Below are positions 12,901 to 32,760 of a stretch of 64,000 nucleotides of DNA, piece by piece. Source of the stretch: Takakia lepidozioides (Eukaryota; Streptophyta; Takakiopsida; Takakiales; Takakiaceae); assembly GCA_030704615.1 (NCBI GenBank), contig CM060732.1, positions 81,057,171-81,121,170 of the forward strand, given 5' to 3'. A program made the translations under genes and the position numbers. How positions within the stretch are numbered: the first letter of the stretch is position 1; the number at the start of each line of letters is the position of its first letter. The notes below the pieces were generated by a model, which was given only the letters and a program-made list of their open reading frames with translations, made no database searches and had not been told where the DNA came from.

Positions 12901-15900
12901 TCCGTTGATCACACCATCATTGGGCTCTGTTCCCTCGATTTCAGGATATCCGCCCCGCTGTGGGAGGGCGGGGGTTACCGGACGCTCTGTGACACGGTTG
13001 GCAATGGAGGCTATTGCAGGAGAGTCTGTTCCACTGATCAATGCTGCAACAGCTGTGGCAGCACAGATACAAACAACAAGTATTAATGAGCGTGCTTCTG
13101 GGAGGACATTAGAAAGGCCATCCCAGCAACCAGTGGTACTGGAAGTTGGCTCACAGAAGCTTTCAGAGGACTGTTGTATATGTAATGGAGGCGAAGATGA
13201 CTCTGATGATAATCCAGTAAGCTCCTTTTTCTTTGGTGGGTAGAAGGTTACTTTTGTAATGAGGGGTTTAGCACTGTAAGACGATAAACCCAGTCCAGCA
13301 TTTTGGAAAACTTGTCATAGAAGCATTTGTGTTTGGGTGGCAGGTGTACAAGTGCAAGCAATGTTTAATCCATGTGCACCAGTCATGTTTTGGCATTCGT
13401 GAGAGGTTCCGTGATGACCATGGTCAGGTGATCGCCCCTCCGAATTGGTGTTGCCGAAAGTGTGAGGCTGTTGCTGCTGGCAGTATAGACGCCAACATCA
13501 GGTGATCAGTCTCTTTCTCCTCGAGGTGAAAGGCTGTGCTTCACAAGCTGCTCATTGAATGATTCATAATAGGACGTGGCTCTTGTCTAAGAATATGTTC
13601 TTTCATGTCAGTTGACTTGAGAGTCAAACTTTGAGCTATCTTCCAGGTTTGTGGATTTGGAGTACTCACTGCAGCATCGTTTTGAAGTGTGTGATGCATT
13701 ACATCATTGATGTATCTACATCCACACTCCAGAGATGTTCCGGTGGGGGGTGGAGAGAGAGAGACACTCCAAATTTCGGCATTTCTCGGCAGATCAATTT
13801 TTTTCGGTTTGTTCTGTGTTGATTCCAGCTTTCCTCAGGCCTCACAAAAAAAAACCAAGGACAGATATATTCTGACCTCATAAGCTGTAATGCATTGCGG
13901 TTGAACTTTATCGGATACATTAGCAGTCATAGTTTAGAATGGACCGCCAAAGCTCTTTGACATTCGAGGCATATGTTGCAAGATTGAGGTTTGGTCCTAA
14001 TCACAGGTGGGACATTGAACAGCAGTTTACCAGTGATATATATGAGGATATCAGTGGTACTTTTTGTCTGTGAGCACACTGGTTTTGACTTTCAAACCTG
14101 CCAGCATAATGGGATAGGAAGCAAGTGTGATTTTGATGCTTACAATTGGGCTGGATGCTTCTTTGGCAGCTGTGCTCTGTGTCGAAAAAAAGGGGGCGCT
14201 TTGAAACCCACTGTCGATTCTGAAAAGTGGGCACACATTGCATGCGCTCTCTACACCAATGAAACATTTTTTGTTGATGGCGATGCCATGGAACCAATTG
14301 ATGGTATCACTGCTGTTGAGGCCCGTGTCAAGAGACATCAACACCGCTGTAGGCTGTGTGGTGCAAAGAAGGGTTCATGTGCACGCTGCTCTGTCAAAGG
14401 CTGTGGAGCACCATTCCACATATCTTGTGGGGTCAGCCAAGGGGCATCATTTGAGGCAAGCTTTTTTCACCCTCCCTCTGTCTCTGCAGTGTTTGTTTTT
14501 AAGTCTATCCCCTCTTGATCGTCTTTTGTTTATGTGACCATGTGCACCGTCTACGAGGTTCTCCCTCCCTCGTATTGGTAAGCCTCTTCTCATCTCTAAC
14601 TGGTACTACGTGTATAATGCAGTCACGGTATTCTAAACAGCAAATTGTTGGTGTCCACTCTTTCTGTCCACAACATGCCCACATGCCCACTTTATCAAAC
14701 ACTCAGCATAGAAATGAGAGCTTCATGGTGACCAGCAGTACCACCAGTGGGGCAGCTGCATCAGCAACAGCTGTAGGCAACATTTCGACAGCATCGTCAA
14801 CAGACACTAGGGAAGTTACACGACAGGTAGCTCTTCAGAAGAAGGATCCTGTCAGGCATGAAAGGATGACTGAAGAGCCACACAGATTGCTAACTGAAGG
14901 CAGAGGTCGACCTCCAGATAGTGTTAGAGGGAGAGGACGTATAATGGATCGAAGACGGGGAAAAGGGAGTTCTGTCTTTGAGGACGTTTGTGAAAGAGGT
15001 ACTAAGGGCGCCTCCTTTTCCAAAGAAGTGGGAGATGGGAAGAGGAAGGGGGGTCCCTTTGTACTGAAGAGAAAATGGGGTGAGGCATTTGCACAAGAGA
15101 GGCTTATGGGGGATAGCAAGGACAGGCTCCTCATTAAATATGCTGTTCCAAATGGTACTGGCGGAGTTTCTGCAGATGAGGCTTCAGGCCGCTTTGAAGC
15201 TGATGGTGGAGAACAAGCAGAACTGGCTGAGTTTGGCCTTCCAGTTACAAAAAGACTGAGAGTCAAGCACAGGGGTCAGGCAGCAGATTCTACAGGCTTC
15301 TCTCCATCACTGTCTACCCCTCAGACGAAGGAAGGTGATTGTGTTGGCCAGGTCAAGGGGATCCCAAGGGACCAGACCACCATTGAAGTCGAGGTGACAG
15401 CGGCGCACCCAACCACGGAAGGTGAAGACAATAATTCTAATCGACAAATGGAAGGACTGTTTGACCCATGGTCCAACAAGATGCAGCAGCTCATCAGCCT
15501 TGAAGAAGCAATCCGCGCAGAGTTTGTGCCTGCACATCTCATGAAAGAGACTTTTGCATATTGGCATGCCAAGCGTGCAAAACTGAATGGGCCACTTCTT
15601 CTTGACCTACAGCATGTAAGTTAACAGCTGTCTCCCTCTCTCTTCAATGGGTATTGTGATGAGTTGTAATCTACACCATGGCAGGGTTAGGTGTGCGAGG
15701 AGAGAGAGATTGTACTCATAAGACGTTGTTTGCCGTAGCCTTGTGGCCATTGACCCCGCGCCCAGTTTGAGCGGGAACAAAAGGGACAGAACCTACCTCT
15801 GTCAGGGGCTGACGTTGGTAGTAAGACTTACCTCCATATATAGAATTAATCTGGGTTTTCCAGATATCCTCTAGAAATCCCTTCACACAAGCATCAATCT

Positions 15901-17408
15901 GCTGTGTGTGATTTGCCCAAAAACTAGGCCTCAGGAGGGCCTGGGCTTTTGGCTCAGCCTCAAGACTTTCAAAGTTGGTAAACAGGGGTACAGGCACAAT
16001 ACCCTTAATAGATTTGAAGAGAGCGTCTCTTTGGTGAGAGAACCCCGGACAGTGTATCAGAAAATGAATACTGTCTTCAGATTGCCCACACAACGGGCAA
16101 TTGCACTCTCCCTTTCCTCTCTGCTTCTGTTTGCTGTTCAAAGGTAGGCTTCCTGCCCTGAGTTTAAATTTGAGGAGAGAGAGAGATCTCCCTTTATATG
16201 GGATGCATCGCAAGGTCCTCTGGTGATGGTTGGATTTCAAGCACAATCTGATTCTTGTGGTCAGTTGTTGTACAGGTAGAGTTGTCGAAAGCATGTGGTA
16301 TTTTCAATGAGGATCGTATGGAGGAGGAAAAGGCCGTAGTTGTGCTGGAGTCACCCCCTCGCTGTGTGTCTTCTAGGCGGCCATGTCTGATGGACTTTGA
16401 GGCAGTTCTCACACTCTTTTCCATTCCTGAAAGAGGAATCTTGATCTTCAGATGTTGCATGGGTCAAAGGGAGATGGAAGGGGGCAGAGTGACTGTCTTT
16501 GCATCTAGTAAGGTAACATGCTTTGCACATAATTCTAGTTTCAACCGTCAAGATATTGAGGCTGCTTCTGTTCTGTGATCCAGGCGTGGGGAAAGATAAC
16601 AGAGCTGTGTCAGCAGCTGAAGGAGGTGCGCTCACTTGCTCAGGTGGTGGTTCACCGTGAGAAACTCAAATACGAAAGGCAGCTTGTGCTCCACGACATA
16701 GCCACTCTTGAGCTAAGCTTAGCTAACAAAAAAATTGGAGGGAAGCATTGTTTTTGGTGTCTGGGCACCAAAAGCCTTCTGAATTGCAGGACGTGCCCTC
16801 GAAGCTTTTGCTTTCAATGCTACAAGCATCGGAAAGGCTTTGGAGTAAAGGGCTGGATCGCAGCCGTCAAAAAAACCTTGTTTAGCTGTAGTGTCTGTGA
16901 AGAAAGTGGCAAAGGTGAGACCATCCAGCAGGGAAAGGTCCAAGATCTAGACTTGTGCAGGCCAGTTCAGTTTGAAACAGTTAAGGAAAGTGCAGAGGAT
17001 CCCTCTGTAATGGTACCTGTAGCAGCATCAACTCCTCAGCTCTTGGTGTACAAGAAGAAGACCAAAAAAGTGGGTAGGGAGAAGGGTACATTTGACCTGG
17101 AAGGTGGGCTGATGTCTGTCTCTCTGGACAGGGAAAAGCATTTCCCATATTCCTTTTCCATATGTTCAAATGCAAAATTTGGAGAGGATGGGTCCTCGCA
17201 ACAAACGAGCAGTGAGCGTATAGTCAAGCTCACTGAGCTTCGAGATTCAGCAAGTGGCTCTCCAGAACCTCCTACCGTTAATCCAATGTCTCTGGATGTC
17301 CTTGACAAGCTACCAATACCACACACCACCGCGAGAGGCAGCAGGCATTCCGAAGGTAGGGCTGCGAAGGAGAGGCCTCGACAAGAGCTACTGGATGATA
17401 TTAGTTAG
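906..17408 (+). CDS. Giant JADE/BRPF-like PHD-finger protein (EPL1 + PHD + extended PHD)
   Basis: Predicted nuclear chromatin reader of about 4,147 residues. Exons with matching phases are 906-2687, 2879-10051, 10318-10611, 11343-11615, 12557-13216, 13344-13501, 14170-14455, 14623-15615 and 16584-17408. The first two exons (about 2,985 codons) are low-complexity, acidic and repeat-rich. The exon at 12557 carries an EPL1-like motif (YDMDDDDEKWL) and begins a C4HC3 PHD finger (CCICNGG) that continues in the exon at 13344 (YKCKQC, WCCRKC). The exon at 14170 holds an extended PHD (CALCRKKGGALKP, WAHIACAL, CRLCGAKKG, FHISCG), closed by SFCPQHA after the intron at 14456. EPL1-PHD-zinc knuckle-extended PHD is the JADE/BRPF architecture, known from HBO1/MOZ acetyltransferase scaffolds that read the H3 tail. 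The last exon adds a Cys-rich cluster (CFWCLG, CRTCPRSFCFQCY, CSVC). The intron at 14456 uses a GC donor, and the intron at 15616-16583 contains a LINE copy. The first-exon start (906 or 976) and the acceptor at 2879 are the least certain points. Confidence 0.85.
1330..1995 (+). repeat. Degenerate tandem repeat encoding ITRGM boxes
   Basis: Within the first exon of the giant PHD gene, the motif GR(I/V)TRGM recurs about five times. Spacing is mostly 40-50 residues. Units carry conserved KKA(Q/H/D)KGLE and S(E/A)EM segments. An earlier diverged copy (VVTRGMEKG) lies near 1115. Basic RITRGMK boxes alternate with acidic stretches. No known domain is recognised; this may be a repeated interaction motif. 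Confidence 0.8.
3611..5617 (+). repeat. Three tandem 669-bp coding repeats (223 residues each)
   Basis: The segment beginning GAAAATACTTTTGCAGAGAG recurs at 3611, 4280 and 4949, exactly 669 bp apart, so the frame is kept. By eye, copies 2 and 3 are almost identical; I saw one difference, ATG versus ATA near 4597/5266. Copy 1 has more differences, for example a divergent stretch near 3966-4000. This implies one older and one very recent duplication, or gene conversion. The units are acidic, of unknown fold, and enlarge the second exon of the giant PHD gene. Copy number is probably polymorphic. Confidence 0.95.
7255..8330 (+). repeat. Degenerate coding repeats in the second exon
   Basis: A second, older repeat family lies in the same giant exon. 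Units share SC(R/K)xDNAIP(I/V), a Gly-Cys-Gln-x-Gly-Glu-Ala core, a KLN block, (N/I)ESxDVP and EGQMD segments. Units are separated by roughly 60-130 residues and are diverged, so boundaries are approximate. This indicates repeated internal expansion of the same exon over time. No function is assignable. Confidence 0.6.
14456..14622 (+). other. Putative GC-AG intron
   Basis: The exon ends ...TTTGAG and the next bases are GCAAGC, the classic GC-donor context. The acceptor is TGCAG before 14623. Joining here keeps phase 0 and links the extended-PHD core to the final SFCPQHA zinc ligands. No GT donor close to the exon end gives the same result. GC-AG introns are a small minority in plants and tend to be alternatively spliced. 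Confidence 0.65.
15710..16171 (-). mobile_element. 5'-truncated LINE copy in an intron of the PHD gene
   Basis: Only the element's 3' end is present. It encodes a C-terminal reverse-transcriptase tail with a CX2C-X7-H-X4-C zinc knuckle (CPLCGQSEDSIHFLIHC). It matches 24414-24875 with only a handful of differences seen by eye, so it is a young insertion. It is bordered on both sides by GA-rich direct repeats (15697-15710 and 16172-16187), consistent with a target-site duplication. It lies antisense in the intron between the exons ending at 15615 and starting at 16584. Confidence 0.85.
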
Positions 17409-20400
17409 CATGTGGCATGGATCACATCGTCTGAGAAAAGGTGATTCCCTATTGCAGCATTGGAATTCATGAGTACTAATTACTTGTAAGTGTACACAAA
17501 ACAAGGTTGTTTTTCTCTTTTTGTTGATAAAGAAGAGCCTACCCTCTTGTGTGGAAGCATTAGGCAAGGAATCAACCACATGTGTGTTACTCATAAGCCG
17601 CTTACACTCACCAGACTATGCCTTGGGGTGGCCCATTAGAACTGTTTCTTTTTGTTAGTTAGACCCTTCAGGCAGTTTGTTTCTTTTTTGTTCCACTACT
17701 GCCTCATAAGCTGTTTGGGTTTCCTGTGCAGCAGGTTCTGAAGTTTTTGTTTTTCCCTCTCTTGGTTGAGGTCATTCAACAAGCTACATCATAACCACGG
17801 TTCTTGCTTGTTTTCCTGTGGTGCATGTCCTGTACGTTGTAGCGAGTATGCACAGGTTTCACTGTCTCTATGCTTCTCTTCAAACATATATCCAACTCAA
17901 GCCACTGTTGTCCTGACTGGATCCATGGTATGGCAATGGCAGGGGCATCTTCTAATCGTTGGCACAGCTGGCTGCGGAGAGAGTCCTCTGATCAGAAAAA
18001 AATCCATATATTGAATGATGCCACTGAAAAAGTTCGGGAGATTTTGGCACATTTCCCTCATACGAGTACAAGTTAGTCCAGGGTAGTGGAACTGTCATGT
18101 TCCATGTTTTTACAGTGATAATCTCTGACACTTCAATGCAAATCAACTGCAAAGGCAAATAGAAGATAAAGATGGATATATGTGTGGGGGAAAGATCCAC
18201 AGAGTGAGAAATTCGCTTGTAGCTACAGCTCAACACTATTGTAATGTGTTGTGGTTCGAAATTATAACACAACACATCAGCTTAACCTCTAGAGTTAAGT
18301 TGGCTATTTTGCATGCAGTGTCCACTCAATACTCAGAAGTGCTACCTTGTTCACCCTCCAATATGTCTTTCCAGATATGCCCAAATGCAGTTCCCTCCCT
18401 TCTTCCCCGTGTTTAGAAAAATCTTACTGTGCATGGGGGTGAGTGCTGCATTCGGACTACAAGGTGTCCAACTCTCCCAAGTTTTGGCTGTCAATATCAA
18501 TTTCACTTTGTAAGTTGCTAGTATGAATATTGCTTTGGGCAATGCATGTGGCATGGCCATTCTCAAGCCTGCAATCAGTCAGATTCTCTTTGATATACGA
18601 GTTTGCAATCTCATCAATTCACTCTTTACATAAATTGTTCATCACATTGCTTGAGGTTTACCAGCTACCTGAATCTGTCATTTGTGTTGTAAGAATATCC
18701 ATGACTACATGCAACTCTCCTGAGATCAGAATCAGGTCGAGTCTTTCTGTGTGTACACCAGGCAGATAATTTTCAGTCTTCTGTCAAAAGAAGCAGTGAG
18801 AAGATGCAGTATTCTTGACCCGGTTTGCGACAAGTTTGTGAGATTCGCTCTGGGCAGCTTTTCTTGAGCAGCCACAGTACCCTCGCCAGAGTCACGGCCT
18901 GCTCTCATATCTGCACTCTGCACCTCTTTATCAGCCTCAGATGTGACTCGAATGTGATAGGCCACCCCTCTGTATCTTCCTCTGTATCTTTTGATCTGCA
19001 TCATGAACAAGCAATGTGGAGCTCACGCAATATCATCTTGTCATCCTCAATCATAGGTTGAGGTGCTATAGTTCTCATATCTCTAAACCCAATGCTTGAT
19101 TTCAGTGAGCCCAAGTCACCAGCCGTCCAAGAGATGAAGGGTAAGGAACAGATTACGAATACAAATTGTTGATCCAATACATGAAATTCGGCATGAAATT
19201 CGGCATAGGTTTCACCGATACTACCAATTTCTGCTCCTACTGCGAGGCATAGCCTATCAACTTAACAACGCTTCCCCTGTTGCGGGAGCTAATCCCTCAC
19301 TCACCTACAGCTTCAATACCTCCTTTGGTAGGTGCCGTACAGGGGTTGATGGAATTTATACAATAGGATGGACTGCACATCGGATGCACCTTCGAGTTCA
19401 CTGATTAATACGAAAGACTTCAGTATGCTGCTCAGCTTCTTATATCAGTGGAGCTGCACACTGAAAGTTGCCAAGTGTGCACTCACTTGGCCGCAGTTTG
19501 CAGCAGCATGATGCAGGAGTCGCGTTGTGAAACTCTCATGCAAAACCAATCACCACGCCCAATACGAGCCTCACACTGTTTTGAGTATTTCATTTGGATA
19601 TGGAAACTGTTGGTGGGGAGAGACGAATAACAAGATGATTACAAAGAAAACACTCCCCATCGTCTGACACTGAGAGATGTTGGAGCATTGGGGAGCTCTG
19701 GAAGATTTTAGGGCAGCATTGGCATTAGAGCCTACAAGGATAGGAACTATACTTCCTCTGACGAAGAGTCTCCTCTCTTACACAGTAGTTTGGTGTTTGG
19801 GCCTGGTTTGATCCTGGGCCCAATACTTCAAAAGTGTGTCAAATGGACCTTCTATCGAGGGGGAGACTCAAGGTATAGACGCATAGACTTGCAACATGTG
19901 CTCCAAGCTGGGCCTCCACACACAATTTGTGGAGTCCAGACATCAAGTGGGATGGAAAACCGAAATCGTCCATATACCCTGTGCAATCACCCTCTTTAAC
20001 ATGAAAAGGACCCTTTCGGTTGAAGATGTTATGTAGAACTTGGATTCAAAGTGCCACTATATGAAAGAAGACAGCAGTAAGAAGAGCAATAATCCCCCAA
20101 GAGCTTCACGAAAAGAAAAATTTAAGGGAGGGAGCCCTTCGAGATGGTGACACATTGTGGCCCATCCCACCACCTCTCTCCCCACTTTCCCCACCTGTTC
20201 TGATGTCTCCAACCAAGAGTGGGGTCTAGCCCCCCAAACTGGCATGTCCAATCATGGCATCTGTGGCTTTCCCTCTGAATGACGCCTTCTGCAATGGCTT
20301 CAGGGGCAGTACTCTTTCAAGACTCTGCCATACCAAATGTCCACAGGGTAATATGTCTACTCTTTGACTTTCTCCTCACTCCTTACTGATGCTCCGAGAC

Positions 20401-20515
20401 CTTTTCCTCTTCAATGCTATGTGAGTCCTTGATTCCCTAATGATGATAACCCAAACATACATTAAACCGTAAGTTAGAATTTGGAAAGTAAGAATTGGTC
20501 TTTCCAGATAAAATG
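17409..20515. other. Intergenic region between convergent genes
   Basis: This interval follows the stop of the plus-strand PHD gene and precedes (in coordinates) the stop of the minus-strand YY1-like gene. It should contain both 3' untranslated regions. I found no ORF with a recognisable domain, no clear RNA gene and no clear transposon terminus. Only short, composition-driven open frames are seen. Confidence 0.5.
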
Positions 20516-29720
<9,205 letters not shown>

Positions 29721-32700
29721 ATCAGTTCCATTTTCTCTTGTTTACTTCAACAAAGGTGTTGCCCCTTTGCTTCTAGGGTGTACATTTCCCCATCACCACC
29801 AACCTCCAGAACTACTTGGAGGATCCATCTCCTTACTGTTCATTCTCACTATTGGTTTCGAAAACCCCTGTCTTTTCGTATGTTATCTGAAGATATAATT
29901 TTACTATCCAAAACCAAAAAGAAAATAAACCCAAGGTACCCTACTCAGGTCCACCATCTACTGCTGAGGGATTGCTACCCTCACCAGTAAGACAGATTCT
30001 ATAGATGCCCATTTTACAATCTTCAAGCAAAACACATCCTTGTTTTCAACTGGGTAGTTGGTTAGCTGACCATGTCAGATGCCTGCATGAGGAATGTGGG
30101 CCTCCTATTGTGTGATTGACCCTCTCAGGTCTTTTCTTGCAGTTCCGAACTAATGTGAAATACCTTTCCCATTCATCCACATAAACGCTCCTTAGAAACT
30201 GACAATTGTTTCGACCCACATGACACCACCACAATCATAAGTGTCCACACAAAACATCCAGACCTTTTCTACTAGTTTCCAAGAACCCGCATAATTTACA
30301 GCCACATTCCAGTCAGAGTCAATTGAATTGTTGATGGTGCTGCTTCAATCCCAACTATAATGGTACTCAGCATAATTGAGACCTACTCATGTAGCACAGC
30401 ATTTCCAGGAGACGAGATATAAAGGTGCCAATGAAATGTATCAATCGTCACTATCCTGAGATCCAATAGATAGGCTAGAGGTGACAGTATTATGACAACG
30501 CTCTAGCTGCCCGGGGTTCAAAAAGGTATAAACCTATGTTACAGACTATCCCTGTACAGGCAGTGCTACATCAAGCCACCACTTACCAGCTGGAGAAGCG
30601 ATAAGAGGCCTGTCAGTCCATCAAGACCTCGGGAAGATCCTCTCCAGTAGAACTAGACTCTGTCGCGAGTTCCAATCTACTTTGACAATATTATGAACAC
30701 ATTAAGGGTGCTCCGCATATGTCTGAAGCCTTGTGGAAAAATGGGTTCCATCACAGTATGGAGCAAACAAAGTGCCAAGCCAGTAATCACATGTATGCCA
30801 AAGTGCTGACACCTTTAGTTCTCTGAATTTGAAAGTACACCTCTCCGCAGATTATCCTACCGTGGGAAAAGCTACGGCCCTTTGAATAACCTTCTTCAAG
30901 CCATCCCAGAAACTAGGTTGACAGCAATAATCCTTCCTCACCAGCAACTCCCGTGGAAATGTCACCAACCGTGATCATACACTGTTGCCTTCAAAAAAAT
31001 TCAGTTCGCTTAGCTGCCCTACACCTCCTTTCTCATGGATTTGAAGGATGCTTCCGACATTGTAACTAAGAAGTCGGACAAAATAAGCTGTCGGAGCTCC
31101 TCCCCGGGCACCCCCCGCATCACTAGACTGTGAATGCTCTCGAACGAAAACAAACGAGTTGCTTTCACACTCAGAGACATACCCAGAAGGATAAGAAGCT
31201 GTGAATGACTCCAGACGACGAGCACCCAGCATCAAACTGCCGATCTGTGTACTCACAGCATGGGTGAGCTATCCCCTTCTTCTCCACCATTTTCCGAACC
31301 CTTTTCCTTTACATTGTACACCTGTGCAGGTCCGTCAGAGAAGGCCTGACATCGAGCATTCCACGTGGTTGTACCACGACCCCCTCAACCCCTATCGATG
31401 AGTAATAAGCCAAGTCTATCTCTTAGTTGGTCACACAGAAAGCAAATCCCAGCAAAGGAGGCAGCATGTAAGGCCCACCTCACGTGACCTATCCAAACTT
31501 AACTCTCTCCAAAATCTCCTGCCTACTGTTCACATTGGATGAACCAACACTAGAAAAAACATGCAATCATTTCCTCATCTGCATGTGTATGCCTCACAGC
31601 CATTCACTATGGATGAAAAGGATGCAGGGATAGGTCAGTGATGATGGAACCACTTGGCCACCCCTATCTGCATGTCTCACACCTCACCAATGAAGCTAGC
31701 AGACAAGATGACACACTTACATCACCAGTCCACAGTGTTACGGAGGAAGACATGCAAGTTTTACCAGACTTTGCTACAGCTGGAGGAGAAGAGCTGAGTC
31801 TTTCGGCTTTGCTCTAGCTCAGGGGTTGGTGTCCCTTTCAGCTTCAAAAAAATGCATACAAATTGGAGGGGAGGACTTCACCCACTCCAAATGAGGCTGT
31901 GCGTCTTCCATCCCATCCAAGTTCGAATTTTTGTTGGGTCATGGCCATTATCCTCTTCAGCTGTGAAGATCTGGGACGTGGAGGTAGAAGAGTGGGGATT
32001 GAGATTCATACAGCACAGGACACAGGACCTAAGTCACGTGCCACAGCTCTGCCCACTCATTATTAGCTAGTGGGGTCCCAAAGTTGCTCCAGAGTCCAAG
32101 AGATTCGAGCGTCCAGCACACTGGAGAAAGTTTGATTAGCTGCTTCTTTGTGGTTTTCCTTTTGTGAGCTAAGCTCAATCATAACCACGTTTCCAAATGC
32201 AAGCTGCCGGACAAAGAGATTCAAGACCCGAGGACTCGCACACAATGAGACAAAACCATGAGAGCTTTTTTGTAAGACCACCAAATGAAGCAAGTATGTG
32301 ACGTATTGAGGGTAGGTGTAGGAGTGGAAATGTTCCGTCATCTTCATAAGTTGCGCATACGGTCATTGATAGAATGCTTTGAAACTGTCACTGTGATACA
32401 TCAACGAGTCTAATCTCTTTGCTAGTGTACATTCACTACGCCTCGCAGGCGGTTTTGGGTCACAAGTCACAACCCCGAACTCGTCCAAGTAAAAGACTAG
32501 AAACTATTAGATTGGGGATGTTTGTATGTGACAAAATGTCACACAATCTACTAAGCATGCTATGTACAGTTGTCAATTGTGGATCTCGGCTACGAGGCTT
32601 CGAGAGTTCCTTATCTGATGATTCTGCACTCACTATAAGGTTCCGTGTTATGATCAACAGTTTTGATTTTTGAGGCTGCAAGAGATGACCCATTGTTTTG

Positions 32701-32760
32701 GAGTAGCAATCGAGTCATGAAGAGAGGCTCAATATGGGGGAGGGAGAGAGAGAGGGAGAG
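29721..32760. other. Intergenic region upstream of the YY1-like gene
   Basis: The promoter of the YY1-like gene should lie at the left of this interval, and the 3' untranslated region of the NRT2 gene at the right. A minus-strand open frame (31256-30975) and several plus-strand frames exist, but none shows a domain, good splice context or repeat relationship I recognise. A GA-rich tract lies near 32737-32758. Confidence 0.4.
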
